The notes under the pieces were generated by a model. That model worked only from the letters and a program-made list of their open reading frames with translations. It was not told the DNA's origin and did no database searches. The translations under genes were made by a program, and so were the position numbers. DNA of 64,000 nt from Cunninghamia lanceolata (Eukaryota; Streptophyta; Pinopsida; Cupressales; Cupressaceae), in the NCBI GenBank assembly GCA_027924645.1, contig BSBN01000233.1, positions 11,984,501 to 12,048,500 of the forward strand, given 5' to 3'. Shown piece after piece: positions 32,782 through 49,806 of this stretch (the first letter of the stretch is position 1; every line of letters starts with the position of its first letter).

Positions 32782-33396
32782 ATGAATGCAGTTGGGCTTG
32801 TTGCTAGATTCCAAGCTGATCCTAAAGAATCCCATGTTGTAGTAGTCAAAAGAATCTTTAGATATCTCAAAGGAACAATTGATTATGGATTGTGGTATCC
32901 AAAAGACAATGACTTCACTCTTCATGCATATATAAATGTTGATTGGATAGGAGATGTAAATGACAGAAAAAGTACTAGTGGTGGTGCATTCTTCTTGGGA
33001 AGAAGATTAGTTTCTTGGTAGAGCAAAAAGGAGGTAATATCCCTATCTACAGCAGAAGCAGAGTATATAGCAGCAGCAAACAATTGCACTCAAGTTTTGT
33101 GGATGAAGAAAATGTTGAAGGACATCAGAATAGTGTTTGAGGAGCCTATCACAATCTTCTGTGATAATTCAAGTGCAATAAGTATCTCAAGGAATCTGGT
33201 GTTACATTCAAAGGCAAAGCATATATCCATTAAGTTTCATTTCTTGAGAGAGAAGGTAAATGAGGATGAAGTCAAGTTGGAGTTTTTGTCTTCAAAAGAT
33301 TAGATTGTGGATATTTTCACTAAGCCTCTTCCTAAGGATACTTTTGAGTATCTCAAAGAGAAATTGGGGGTCATTACCCCTCCTGATCAGAATTAA
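32782..33396 (+). pseudogene. Element B RNase H and pol end
   Basis: Resumes the RT frame after element E (MNAVGLVARFQADPKESHVV). Seen are FRYLKGTIDYGLWYP, VDWIGDVNDRKSTSGGAFF, the LSTAEAEYIAAANNCTQVLW box, IFCDNSSAISISRN and AKHISIKFHFLREKV, then IVDIFTKPLPKDTFEYLKEK before a TAA at 33394. The RNase H acidic residues in VDW, EAEY and CDN are present. TAG stops at 33019 and 33301 stand where Gln is usual. The domain removes RNA during reverse transcription. It is in the same frame as the segment before element E once the insert and one target copy are discounted. Confidence 0.92.
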
Positions 33397-33730
33397 GATG
33401 CACTAGAGTGCATCAGTCTGGTGGAATTCATAGTCACGTCTTGTGATCTGGATTGATGTCAAGGAGGCACTACTCAAGGGGAGTAGTCTGCTTGTAATTT
33501 TTGAGTTTGGTCTGAAACAAAAATAAGGAGAAAAGACTACAAATATGTGCCCTTTGCCATTGATGTCAAAGGGGGAGAGAAGTTCATGTGAAAAACTAGT
33601 TGCTGAGGAAAGGGGGAGCAATGAAGAAAGTGATTGAAGAAGTGATAAGAGAAAGGGGGAGAAGGTCTTGTTTTGATGGTCAAATTAGAATTTCACATCA
33701 TATGTTGCCATCAATGACAAAGGGGGAGAT
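33397..33730 (+). other. Element B 3' region with repeated polypurine tracts
   Basis: AAAGGGGGAG occurs near 33568, 33610, 33652 and 33720. The last, AAAGGGGGAGAT, touches the 3' LTR and is the likely priming tract. Repeated copies of this tract are a trait of SIRE-like copia elements. No protein is seen here. Confidence 0.8.
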
Positions 33731-35056
33731 TGTTGCAAATATGTGCCTAATCGGTGTTGTCATTGATGTCAACATATCCTTGTTGCCATTGGTGTCAACT
33801 GTATCCTATTTTGCTACCTGTATAGAAGACTCAATTGCTGAGGATATTGAGAAAATTAATGAGGACCAATATATGTAGACCATATGGCTGAGTAGAGGAT
33901 TGTTTGAAGAAGCTATGGCCATTTGAGTAGAACCAGTTTTGCAGTGTTTAGAAGAGACAGAGTGACAAGAAAGAGGTCTGGATTGTACTAGATAAGTCTA
34001 ATGATGATCTGCAGATCTAGAGGCATGTTTGGGACATCAGTATGTATCATCCATTCAAGTGGTTCATGGTTTGGAGGTCCGCAAGCAATCTTTTTAATGT
34101 GAGAGACATGGCAGACAGTTTTCTTGAAGTTCCGGAGGAAGATGCAAGTGATTCTGATGATTTGGAGGAATGCAGATGTTTTTTTTGAAATCAATGTACT
34201 TGTGGAAGTCTTTGAATTGTATGACTTTTATGTTGGAGGTCCGCATTGAAGTTTGAGCTTGTTAGTGAAGATTTCCTTCTTAGTGTTGCTGTTCTTCCCA
34301 GTCTTGGCTAACCGGATGATTCGAGCGTGTTGTGGATGATCTAAAAGCATTTCTATGGAACATGATGTGTTAATTAATGAAGATTTGAGTCCCAGTTATG
34401 TTTGGTTGACATCTTAGTGATTCACATTAAGTCAGATGTTTGTAGTGCTGACCTTGATGTTCATTCCAAGGTTGATGAAGCATATAAATACTTATTGATG
34501 AGTTGTGGAAAATCATCCTTGTGCAAAAACAATACAATATGAAGAAATGATCAAAAGGCAGAGCAGAGCAGAGGAGAAGCAAAAGAACAAGAACTATTTT
34601 GATGAAGAGTTAGAGAAGAAGTATTTGGGGCAGAGCAGAAAGTTTTGTGAGCATTCAATGAAACTAAACTAGATATGAAGTAGATGCTATTTCTCAGTTA
34701 ATTCTTTCTATACTAAAAATAAATTATGTAGGCAATGAGCCTCTCTTTTGAGCGGTGAGCTCTAGGTAGTGCGTCCGAAGGTATGTGCCTTCTATTTTTC
34801 TAAAGTACTTTTAACAAGGTACAAATCTTTGTGGGTTAACTCCCACCGTGGTTTTTCCCTTAATCGGGTTTCCATGTCAAAATCTTGGTGTCAAGTGTGT
34901 TGCTTATGTTTCTACTCATATGTTGTTGATCCATGCTTTAATGTTTACATCATTAATCTGATAATTAGTTAATAAAGAAGGTTAAAAGTAGAAAAGGTTT
35001 ATTTTGTGTGACAACTAATTCACCCCCCCTCTTAGTTATCTAGTCTAATTCCAACA
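33731..35056 (+). repeat. 3' LTR of element B
   Basis: 1326 bp. Aligns with 22999-24361; the left LTR has an extra stretch near 23175-23220. It keeps the C-rich hairpin near its end with weaker pairing (GACAACTAA against TTAGTTATC). Confidence 0.93.
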
Positions 35057-36560
35057 TTTTGTAACCTCCAAATCTTTCATATGAAATGTACTAAAAAGTT
35101 GAGCCTTGAGCTCCCTAATCATCGTCTTCTTGTTACCAATAAGCATGGCATCTATGTACAAGACAATGATTAGAATCTCACCATCAATAATTTTAGCATA
35201 AGCACAATGATCCTCATCACTCCTAACAAAACCAAAACTCAGTGTAGAGGTATTAAACCTCTTGGGTGACTATTTTAGACCATACAATTACAATTTCAAC
35301 CTACAAACCAAATGTTCTTTCTCCTTCACAACAAATTCACCAAGCTATGACATATAAATATCCTTCTCAAGATCCCCATGAAAGAAAGTAGTTAAATAAC
35401 GTCCATTTGCTCAATCTCAAAGTCATAAGTTGTAGCAATAGATAATAGGAATCTAATAGAAGATAACTTAGGAACAAGAGAGAAAATTTCACCAAAATCA
35501 ACTCCCTCTCTCTAGGAGTATCCCTTGGCCACCAATCTAGCCTTGTACCATTCTAACTATCTATTTTTTCTAATTTTCTTCTTATACACCAACTTGCAAC
35601 CAATGACCTTTCTTTCCTTGAGAAAAATAAAAAGATCTCATGTCACAACTATCCAGAGCCATCATCTCCTATTGCATTGCCTACATCCAAGACTTACTAT
35701 TATCTAAAGATAGAGCCCCCCCAAAATATTTTAGTTCATCATTAGTACATAGCAAAGAAAATACACAATAGAAATTAGGTGGGCTATAACTATCAACTAG
35801 ATTTCATTATCTTGTAGATCTTCTCAAGGTAGGAGTAAGGGGCTTTATTTGTTCTTCTACATGCTCATCCTACACATCCTACTCAAAACTCTTATTTGAA
35901 CCCTCTTCTTCCTCTCCATCCTCTAATCCCTAATTCTATCATTCCATGTGCACATATTCTTGCTTTTCAACCTTAATCTCAAAATGCATTGTTTTCTTTC
36001 ATTCTTTCTCCCTTGATTGTTCAAGACCTAAAAATGCTCTAAATTCCCTAAAAATCACATTTTTCCAATTTAGATCATTTTTTTGGGTTATTGGATTCCA
36101 AAACTTATAACCTTATGTATTCTCAGAATAACCAACAAAGATACATTTATATGCCTTTGGATCCAATTTAGATCACTTTTCCTTAGGAACATGAACAAAA
36201 GCCTCACAACCAGATACTCTTAAATATGAAATTAAAGGTTTTTTACCTGTCCACACTTCATAAGGATTTTTATCAATAAAATCCAAACAAAGAGATCTAT
36301 TAATAAAGTAAAATGTAGTACTTATAGCCTTTGTACAAAGGCTCTAATATAACTACATACCACTTAACAATCTTTTGTCTCTTTCCATTAAGGTTCAATT
36401 CATCTTTTCTACAACCTCATTTTGCTATGGTGTGAAGGGTGTTGTCTTCTATTGAACAATACCTGTATGCTTACAAAAATTATCAAATTTCCTAGAATAA
36501 TATTCACCACCAATGTATGATCTCAACACCATTATCTTATAACCCATTTGCTTTTCAACC
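35057..36560 (-). pseudogene. Element A integrase C-terminal half and reverse transcriptase
   Basis: Minus strand. From the right it reads EKQMGYKIMVLRSYIGGEYY, where the integrase Asp box RSDRGGEY has Tyr for Asp, then CKHTGIV and FTP-QNEVVEKMN (Glu present), NPYEVWTGKKPLISYLRVSG and AYKCIFVGYS. RT follows: GVDFGEIFSLVPKLSSIRFL, YDFEIEQMDV, and the active-site box VLYIDAMLIG near 35150, where the second Asp of YVDD is Ala. It ends HMKDLEVTK at the element B insertion point. Stops and frameshifts are frequent. The right edge at 36560 is the element C insertion. Confidence 0.82.
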
Positions 36561-41868
<5,308 letters not shown>

Positions 41869-41873
41869 CAACC

Positions 41874-42077
41874 AAGGCCTTAAATTCCTTAAACTTGGTG
41901 AAGGATTCAAATTTGTAATGTATAAAATAAATCTAGGTGTATCTAGAGGGATCATCAATGAACGTAACATAATAACACAATTTTCCCATAGAACCCACAT
42001 CTACTAGACCAAACACATATGAAGGAATGATTTCCAATAATCTTTTTTCTTTATAACTTCTAGAAGGAAAAGATCAT
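41874..42077 (-). pseudogene. Element A integrase N-terminal part
   Basis: A short minus-strand piece between elements D and C. It reads SYVFGLVDVGSMGKLCYYVT, then FIDDPSRYT with the first catalytic Asp of a copia integrase core, then YKFESFTKFKEFKALV up to the element C insertion. It joins the segment at 43347 (GK-NS before the insertion) across element D, and the segment at 36560 across element C. Confidence 0.82.
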
Positions 42078-42082
42078 CTATT

Positions 42083-43346
42083 TGTAATGTCAAAAATTGC
42101 ATACCCTTGCAATTTCATGCTATATTTTGGCCTTGCATTAGTGTCTTGATTCCCTTAGTTTTTTGGTAGTCTCATTTTAGCTCTTGTAATAGCCTTTTTC
42201 CCTCCCATGGTGCTTAGTCCTTATTTTCTATGTTCTTTTTTGTCAAATTTGTTGTCACTTTTGTGTTAGCCCTATGATTTTCTTATGTCTCATCATTTTT
42301 GAGCCCAAACTATTTGTACACTAGTGCCTCACATGAATGTCCACGTGATGCACTAGCATCCCATGATAATTTCTTCTTTGGTAGTCATTTCTAAGCATTC
42401 CACCACTTGTCACCTTCCTAGGTTAGTGGTAATAGCTTGGGATGAATTCAAACAAATCGTTAGCCCCTTCCTCTTCCCTCCTCTCTTTTTGAATCTATTG
42501 TTTTCAACTTTACATCTCTCTTGGCTTTCTTGGAAGTTTCTTGCATTCTATAGCTCTCTAGAACTCTCTATGGGTTTCTACAGTGTTTTTTTTATCTCTC
42601 TTGTCCTCTTTGCTTTCTCAAGTCTCTATAGGTGATATTATTCTTGTTTCATTGCAAGCATTTATTTTTTGTGCCCCTAGCCACCTCAGGATCCTCACAT
42701 CCCTTCTATTTCCTTCATTCTAGTTTTCACTATTTGCACAATCATAGATCTTACCATTCCCATGCAAACTTGGGATAGGAGCATTCACACACTATTTTCT
42801 ATCTATCTATTGGCTGATATGGCGGTAGAAATACCAAAGCAGGGGTTTGACCTAAAGGCAAAGGTCTCCAAATAGCCCAAACAATTTTTGTTTTCAACAT
42901 TAGGTATTTGGGAGAGTATTCAATTGCATGAAGGTTTTGCAAGTATCTCTTCCCTTTTTCTTATCCATTCTCTTATTTCATTTAATTTATTTAGTTTATC
43001 TTTATTATATTTAATTTTGTTATTATTTGGTATCTTGTTGTTGCGTTCCCTTTTCTAGTTTTTCAGATTGGGTGAACTTCTGAGTGGGTTTTCATATTTT
43101 CTAGGAATTGTTTAATTTTCTAGGCCATACGAATGATAGCGCTTAGCACGAATATTTGCATGACATGCTAGCATCCTAGGTAGTGGCTTCCTCCTTCTAG
43201 CTCCATGTTCCTCTCTTCATCCTCTTTTTGTCTCTACAACTTATTTCTGTAAAAAAATTTCTAGTTTCTTGTAAGTTAGCATTTTCCATTCTAAATCATA
43301 TTGAATGTAATGTAGAAGTTAGAAGTAGCTTAATTTTTATATTACA
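42083..43346. mobile_element. Element D: probable 1.26-kb solo LTR
   Basis: Starts TGTAATGTCA and ends TATATTACA, with a perfect 5-bp target duplication CTATT (42078-42082 and 43347-43351). It splits the element A integrase linker, and taking it out restores the reading. There are no internal coding domains and no inner LTR copy, so recombination between two LTRs, leaving one, is the simplest reading. The phrase ATGC(A/-)CTAGCATCC occurs at both about 42350 and 43160. Confidence 0.78.
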
Positions 43347-43351
43347 CTATT

Positions 43352-43940
43352 CTATTTACCAAATACACAATGCTAATAAAAATCAAAATACTCATTAAAT
43401 AAGAAAAACAATCAACCATACTTTTATTAATCAAGGTCCTACGACATTTCTCACCAATGTGACCCAAATATTAGTGCCATAATATACATTTTTTTAGATT
43501 TTCTAGTTACATTTATATACTTAAAAAGTGTGGAGGCATTCATCCTAAATAAATTTCCAACATGAGAACCTTTAGCTACCACTAAACTTCCTCTCACCAA
43601 CCTACAACTAGACTTGTCAAATGTCACATGCATTCCAGAATCATTCAACTTGGATACAAAAAGTAAGTTTCTTACAATTCCTAGAAGGTACAAAACATTA
43701 TCAAGAGATTTAATCCTCCCATCACTAAAACACAATTGTACCTTTCCCTTACCAACAATCCTTGATGGGTAGTATTATCACCAAGGAAAAATTTTCTTCC
43801 ATTGTAAGCCTTGTATGATGAAAACCACTCCTTATAGGAAGACATATGGTAGGATAAACTTGAATCAATGAGTCAAGCATCATCACTATTAGTGTTAGAA
43901 AAAATAAATAATGCATCACTATCACCATCATCAAAACATT
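43352..43940 (-). pseudogene. Element A protease end and GAG-pre-integrase
   Basis: Minus strand. GRIKSLDNVLYLLGIVRNLL is the end of the protease domain, followed by VSKLNDSGMHVTFDKSSC. HIGEKCRRTLINKSM and HCVFGK belong to the integrase zinc-binding region. The upstream part (43934-43749) holds readable protease sequence in another frame. Several shifts and stops. The left edge is the element D insertion. Confidence 0.78.
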
Positions 43941-44217
43941 TTTCTATGGAGGAATCAAAGTATATTTGTTTTGCTTCCCATAGTTCCAACACTTTATTCT
44001 ACACTTCCTTGGGGTTTTGGATCAACCTCTTGATTTACATCTATCTTTTGATTTCTTCCTATCCCCATTACACCCACCTTTATCCTTTCCCTTCCTTCAA
44101 CATGTAATGCATCTTTCAAGCCATCATTCATGGATTTCCTTCTCATCTCCTCTTAAAGCAAAGTAGTAATGAGACCATCTATCTATAGCTCTACACCACC
44201 ACCACTAATGACAACAA

Positions 44218-44729
44218 TTAAATTTTTCCAAGTTTTGAGTAAACTTGACAAAGTAGTAAGATACATTCATCTTCTTCCCCCATCTTAACATCTACAAAAA
44301 TGAGATGACTCAAAATCAAGTTAAAAACATTCAGATAATTTGCAATTGAATCACCAACTTTCATTTTCAAATAATACAAATGCCTTTTGAGACACAATTT
44401 ATTAGCCATACTTTTAGTTTGATAAATTTCACCTATCCTTTTCCACAACTTATATGTGATGGTCTCCTCAAAGACATTCAAGAGAATGGAATCTGTAAGA
44501 CACAACCAAATGGTTCCTCATGGGCCTTCTTGTCCAACTTTAACCAATCTTCATCAAACATTGTAGATGGATTTGTATCACTTGTAACAAATTTCCACTT
44601 ATCTCTTTCTTCTAGGAGACCTTCAATCTTCAATTTCCACAAATCATACCCAATTCCATCAAAATCTTCAATCTCTAAACAAGAGGTAGAGACCATGCTT
44701 TCCAATCCTTTATAAATATGCAAAACCAC
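44218..44729 (-). pseudogene. Element A gag
   Basis: Two overlapping minus-strand segments. The first (44729-44478) includes EIEDFDGIGYDLWKLKIEGL, the copia gag F-G--Y--WK start, and WKFVTSDTNPS. The second (44505-44218) reads LNVFEETITYKLWKRIGEIY and NKLCLKRHLYYLKMKVGDSI, the UBN2-like core. A frameshift near 44490 parts them. A zinc knuckle is not clearly readable further downstream. Confidence 0.8.
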
Positions 44730-44794
44730 TTAAAACAAAAGTTCCCACTATAGCCAAAAAAATTTAAACACTTTTGAAAAGGCATCCCCCTCTA

Positions 44795-44822
44795 TATAGA
44801 ACAAAGCTCTAATATTGAAATT
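44795..44822 (-). other. Decayed primer-binding site of element A
   Basis: After the 5' LTR the minus strand reads AATTTCAATATTAGAGCTTT. ATTAGAGCTT matches the ATCAGAGCTT core of an initiator-Met site with one transition; the bases before it have drifted. Confidence 0.6.
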
Positions 44823-45685
44823 TGTTAAATCAAGGTGGAGAAAGCTTACAATGAAAACTTTTCAAAGTAATGCAAATCTAATTATAGTTATGTAACATTG
44901 GATCACCAAAAAAAGATTAAGTGTGAAGCATGAATCAACAAGGATTAAAATGAACAAACCATAAAGTTGCAACACATAACACTAGATGCACATGGAGGAA
45001 ACCTTTCAGGAAAAAACTCCACCATCAAAGAGAGGCTCAAGAATGTATTAATCTTCAAGAATAAACTAAAATGCAACACTCTAAATTTCCTTCAATTTGA
45101 TAGAATTTTGGCAACACTTCTGTACCTATAAAAACATATCATAATGAAACTACTATATCATGCCTCCAATTTATAAAGAAATGAGAGAGGAATACCACAA
45201 ATGGTTTCTTAAAACAATGTACTATCAAAACCATGGTAGAGTACAAAAATCCCATGCCAAAAATGAAGAGAATCTTGAAAATATTAAATGTAACTACCAA
45301 TGAGCTATGAATAGAAAAAGTAATACCCATTCTAAAAATAGATAGAATCTTTGTAACTCCTCCATAATGGTACACATCCCAAGGTAAGCATCCAAATTCA
45401 CCTCCAAGCATGCATGTGGACCCCACTAATAATGCAAGATGCTCCATAACTCCATTCTAGTGCCCAAGTTAAGTACTCTACTAAAAATAGCTTCTATAAC
45501 CACCACTGTCAACTCCACTTCCTTCATGAAAGCTATTGCAAGTAATATTCAAATTCATGGGAAATAATAATAAAATATTATCTCTCAACCACCTACATGG
45601 GTGTCGAAGTACTCACTCCATGATGTTTGGAGACACATAAAAATGATACATTAGGATTACAATAAAATATCACACTATCCTAACA
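44823..45685 (-). repeat. 5' LTR of element A
   Basis: 863 bp, aligned with 21201-22058. Unusually, its outer side (45686 on) starts TTCCCCAACTTGAT, like the polypurine tract that follows the other LTR, and not like a target duplication. Confidence 0.85.
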
Positions 45686-46523
45686 TTCCCCAACTTGATT
45701 TTTACACTTTCACGTCTTAGGTGAATTTGACAGTGTGCAAGATTAATCTTGCACCATGCAAAATTGACCTGAAATTCAAATATTTAAAATTTCAATCTTT
45801 GTTACTCCCATCTATTCCACAACCCATTATGACCCAACTTGGTACATGTTTACACTATTAGTTGTTGCATCTTAGAACTTAAAGTCATTGAATGTGCATT
45901 CATTCATCATCAATTATTCATCAAAAATCCTACACATTACAAGGAGCATTATTCTAGGAACACTTTGCTTTAGAGCTCTAAAAGTTACTTAATTCTACAT
46001 CAAATCATTCTATGAAATTTGCATGACTGAAGAGTACTATTTTCAATTATTTCCACAACTTTAAAACTTGTTAAATCAAAGGGGTTCACCTAGGAGAACT
46101 TGGCATTCGCAATCCATCAACTTCTCAACATATTTTTAAATGCTGATAGTTCTTAATAGTCAATAATGAGCAAAGATCACGGTGAAAAAGGTCACATCTA
46201 TCCACTATGAGAAAATTCATTCCCATGACTTATTGATCACTTTTACACATCAAGTCATTCCTACGATGGCGTATTGCCTGCTGTATGCGGTCTACAAGGT
46301 GCTTGTAAGTGATTTGAATATGAATGATCGGCATGAAAGAAGTTGTGTTTAATGTCAGGCATTGAGGCAGTGTTAACAACAATTTCAAAGTCATAAGTGA
46401 CAGGCAAATGATAAAAAAGAAGCAACAAAACACAGTGACTTCTTTCTTGTTGTTACTTCAACAAAAATTATAGTTTATAAGGCAGTGGGCAGAAGAAACA
46501 AGGCAGCAGTTGACAGTGGCTAA
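45686..46523. other. Spacer between elements A and F
   Basis: AT-rich with no gene seen. The first 15 bases look like a polypurine tract of the element A family (minus strand). The last five bases, GCTAA, are the element F target duplication. Confidence 0.45.
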
Positions 46524-47122
46524 TGTTGGCAGAAAATAGGGGATGGAGCAGGGGAGGCAGACCACAACCACTAGAAAAATATAAAAACAAAACCCAATGC
46601 TACAGCAATGTAATGATGGACAACATAAAACTAATACACAGAAGAGAGGGAGAGAGAGACAGATGACAGCAATATATCTTTATATATATTCCTTTTTCTA
46701 GATTACATTCAAACTTCAATACACATTATAGATTCAGAGCTGCTGCTCTATTTTCATACTCTGCCCTAGTCCCTGGAGCTGCACACTGTATATCCAGAGC
46801 TGCCTGTGTGAACTCCGTAGCTGTCTACTGTTGCTACTGCAACATTCCTCTCTGCTATTCTCCTTTTGCTGTTCTCTCCTGGAACCTTCTAATTCCTCTG
46901 CTATCATTCTTCTGCTGCTGCAGGATGTTCTCTAACATTCTCTATCTACTCACTTTGCCCTCTCTTTTGTCTCTTGTCTCATACCTAGCAAAATGGGCGC
47001 TCAACCTCTTTCAAATTCAAATTCACCTACCTCATTAATTTCTGGTAGGCCAACGGTGCTGGAGTCTGACGTAGGGGGCAGTCAGCATTAATTAAACTGA
47101 CGGAGGATTAATATTTCCAACA
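46524..47122 (-). repeat. 3' LTR of element F
   Basis: 599 bp, aligned with 51694-52295 with few differences. On the minus strand it is preceded by AGGGGGAG (47123-47130), the polypurine tract. Confidence 0.94.
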
Positions 47123-47194
47123 CTCCCCCTTAATCTGAAGTCAGACGTCAATTTGCAATTTTCATTCCGAAATTGATCTCCGGAGTTATACACT

Positions 47195-47345
47195 TGCCAT
47201 TGCCTTTCCGGAGCAGATCTCCAGAGCTCTTTCTACTATGCTGCAACATCTTCGGAGCTGCCCTCTACATCTCCGGAGCTCCCTGTCTACATCTCCAAAG
47301 CTGGCTTCCTGTTTCAGCATCTCCGAAGCTGTTTTCTTTGTAGGA
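47195..47345 (+). repeat. CTCCGGAGCTG motif cluster, pol tail of element F
   Basis: At least six variants: TTCCGGAGCAG, CTCCAGAGCTC, CTTCGGAGCTG, CTCCGGAGCTC, CTCCAAAGCTG, CTCCGAAGCTG. Spacing is 20-30 bases. Part is translated as the pol tail. Confidence 0.85.
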
Positions 47346-48983
47346 CTGCACACCTCCATAGCTGTCCTCAATGCCTAGCCTATCTCTTAGGCGTTCAAAA
47401 GTCTCTTTTGGCAATGCTTTTGTGAAAATGTCAGCGAGCTGCTGCTCAGATCTGCAATACTGCAACTCAATCTCTCCTCGTTCTACCAACTCCCTAATGA
47501 AGTGATAATGGATCTCAATGTGTTTGCTTCATCCATGGAAGACTGGATTCTTTGTCAGGGCTTTTGATGAAACATTGTCACAATGAATGGTCGTACCATC
47601 TTCTTGCTGCTCATACAAGTCTACAAGGATTCTTCTCAGCCAAATAGCCTGACAAGCTGCTGCATTTGCTGCAATGTACTCAACTTCTGCTGTAGAGAGA
47701 GAAACAATGGGCTGCTTCTTGGATGCCCATGATATCACACCTAAACCCATGTGAAATACATAGCTGGATGTACTCTTCCGGTCATCAACGTTTCCTGCCC
47801 AATCACTATCTGTGAAACCAGCCAACTTAAACTCATCAGAAACTTCATACAAAATGCCATAACCTGTTGTGCCATTGACATACCTCAGGATCCTCTTTCC
47901 TGCTTGCCAATGTGTGTCCTTAGGCTTCTCCATGAACCTAGAAATCAGGCTTACAGCATACATCAAATCAGGCCTAGTTGCTGTCAAGTACATGAGGCTT
48001 CCAACCATGCTCTTATAGAGGGTTGGATTTACTTCTCTGCTGCTGTCCTCTTTACTCAATTTCAGACCTGTGGCTATTGGTGTAGGGGCAAGTTTACTGT
48101 TTTCCATTTTAAACCTCTTCACAATCTGTTTGGCATAGTTAGTTTGCGAAATAAATATGCCATGCTCTGTTTGCTTGACCTCAAAGCCAAGGAAATACTT
48201 CAGCAGACCTAAGTCTGTCATCTCAAACTCATTCTTCATTGCCTCTTTGAAATCAGCAATGAAAAGATCACTATTGCTAGTAAAAAGCAGATCATCTACA
48301 TACAAAATAGCAATCAAAATTTTACCTTCAGTTGCTTTGATGTAGAGAGTGGGCTCACTACTGCTTTTGCTAAAGCCATTGCTTAACAAATATGAATCAA
48401 TCCTGCTGTACCATGCCCTAGGAGCTTGTTTCAGCCCATAGAGGGCTTTCTAGAGCCTGTATACCTTGTCCTCTTGCCCTGGGACTTCATAGCTAGGAGG
48501 CTGCTCCACACACACTTCCTCTTTCGGCACTCCGTTCAAGAAGGCTGACTTTACATCCATTTGAAACACCTTCCATCTGTGTTGCGCTGTAATAGCAATG
48601 ACTACCCGCACTATTTCTAGCCTTGCAACTGGTGCATAGGTCTCATCATAATCTCTTCCAGGCTATTATTTGTACCCTTTGACAACCAGCCTTGCCTTAT
48701 GTCTTTCTATCTTTCCTTCAGCAGTAGACTTGGTCTTATAGACCCACTTAACTCCAATCACTTGTTTACCCTTGGGTAAATTAGTTAGCTGCCATGTGTC
48801 ATTCCTCACAATGGCATCCAATTCTTCATCCTTGGCCTTACACCATTTCTCTTCTTTCACAGCTTCTTCAAAGTAGATTGGATCACTAAAAGAAAACAAT
48901 GCAAAATTTAAATCATCATCATCATCAGCATACCTTGTGCTATCATAAATCTCCTTCACACTCTTTGTCCTCCATGGGATCAA
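47265..48983 (-). pseudogene. Element F reverse transcriptase and RNase H
   Basis: One minus-strand frame. RT: FEEAVKEEKWCKAKDEELDA, NDTWQLTNLPKGKQVIGVKW, RHKARLVVKGYK, then two adjacent stops near 48660, [35 protein letters not shown] and an intact YVDDLLFTSN near 48295. RNase H: AGFTDSDWAGNVDDRKSTSS, IVSLSTAEVEYIAANAAACQ, IHCDNVSSKALTKNP, and LADIFTKALPKETFERLRDR. Stops: TAA-TAG near 48664, TAG near 48451 and TGA at 47529. The last 30 or so residues (SFGDAETGSQLWRCRQGAPE) are encoded by the CTCCGGAGCTG-like repeat and are not conserved copia sequence. Confidence 0.92.
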
Positions 48984-49004
48984 TGATGCGAGTGTGGGGT
49001 CTGA

Positions 49005-49175
49005 ATTGCCTCTGGAGCTGCTGTTGTTCTGACCTCCGGAGCTGCAGTTGTGACGACTTCCAGATCTGAACCTCTAGAGCTGCTATGCTGAGCATCTCCA
49101 GAGCTGCTATTTTCTAGTGCTCTATGGTAGTTTCTCCTCAAGCTGCTGCTCTCCGTAGGTCCTCTGGAGCTTCTT
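49005..49175 (+). repeat. CTCCGGAGCTG motif cluster, integrase-RT linker of element F
   Basis: Variants CTCTGGAGCTG, CTCCGGAGCTG, CTCTAGAGCTG, CTCCAGAGCTG and CTCTGGAGCTT at 20-35-base spacing. The same motif as 47195-47345 and the LTRs. Confidence 0.82.
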
Positions 49176-49806
49176 CATCTTCAAGGGGTATTGTGACTGA
49201 AATACCCATGGTGCTATCCACCGTTCCATCCCATGCTTCATTCTCAATGAACTCAACATCTCTGCTGATCACAAGTTTTTTGGTGATGGGATTAAACAGT
49301 CGGTAGGCTTGTGATTCTTCACTATAACCTATGAAGATACATTTCTCACCTTTATCATCAAATTTCTGCCTCTTCTCTTTAGGCACAAATGCATATGCCA
49401 CACACCCAAAAATTCTTAGGTGCTCAACAGTCCATTTGTTATTTGCCCACGCCTCTTGTGGAATCCGATCATTTACAGCCTTTGTAGGACACCTATTCAA
49501 TAGGTAGACCATTGTTGCTATAGCTTCACCCCAATAATCATTTGACAGACCTTTTTCCTTCAGTGTGCTTGCTGCCATCTCTGTGATGGTTCTATTTTTC
49601 CATTCAGCTACTCCATTTTGTTGTGGAGTATACCTAGTAGTGAACTGTTTATGAATGCCTTCATACTTGCAAAAATTTAGAAATTGTTTGGAGACATACT
49701 CTCCTCCTCTATCAGTTCTTAGGGCCTTGAGATGTCGGCCACTTTTCTTTTCAGTCGATGCCTTAAACTCCTTAAATTTCTCAAAAGCCTCTAATTTATT
49801 TTTCAA
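49138..49806 (-). pseudogene. Element F integrase core
   Basis: A 222-codon open segment, one frame off from gag and RT. KNKLEAFEKFKEFKASTEKK, then LRTDRGGEYVSKQFLNFCKY with the second catalytic Asp, YTPQQNGVAEWKNRTI with Glu, YWGEAIATMVYLLNRCPTKA, LRIFGCVAYAFVPKE and CIFIGYSEESQAYRLFNP. The first Asp box FMTFIDDT is just upstream in the gag-protease frame; a deletion or shift near 49830 separates them. It would integrate the DNA copy. TAG follows at 49135. Confidence 0.9.

Larger units (their letters stand above)
22999..35056 (+). mobile_element. Element B: copia LTR retrotransposon inside element A
   Basis: LTRs at 22999-24361 and 33731-35056, starting TGTTGCAAAT and ending TTCCAACA. A 6-bp direct repeat TTTTGT flanks the element (22993-22998 and 35057-35062). 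Plus-strand order is primer-binding site, gag with zinc knuckle, protease, integrase, RT, RNase H and purine tract. Element E interrupts it. The long LTRs, repeated AAAGGGGGAG tracts and the C-rich hairpin at the LTR end resemble the Maximus/SIRE branch of copia; that placement is by feature, not by tree. The frame is broken by many TAG stops and a few frameshifts. Confidence 0.93.

Noticed and set aside
47751..48212. 153-codon plus-strand frame
   Set aside because: Antisense of element F RT and RNase H.
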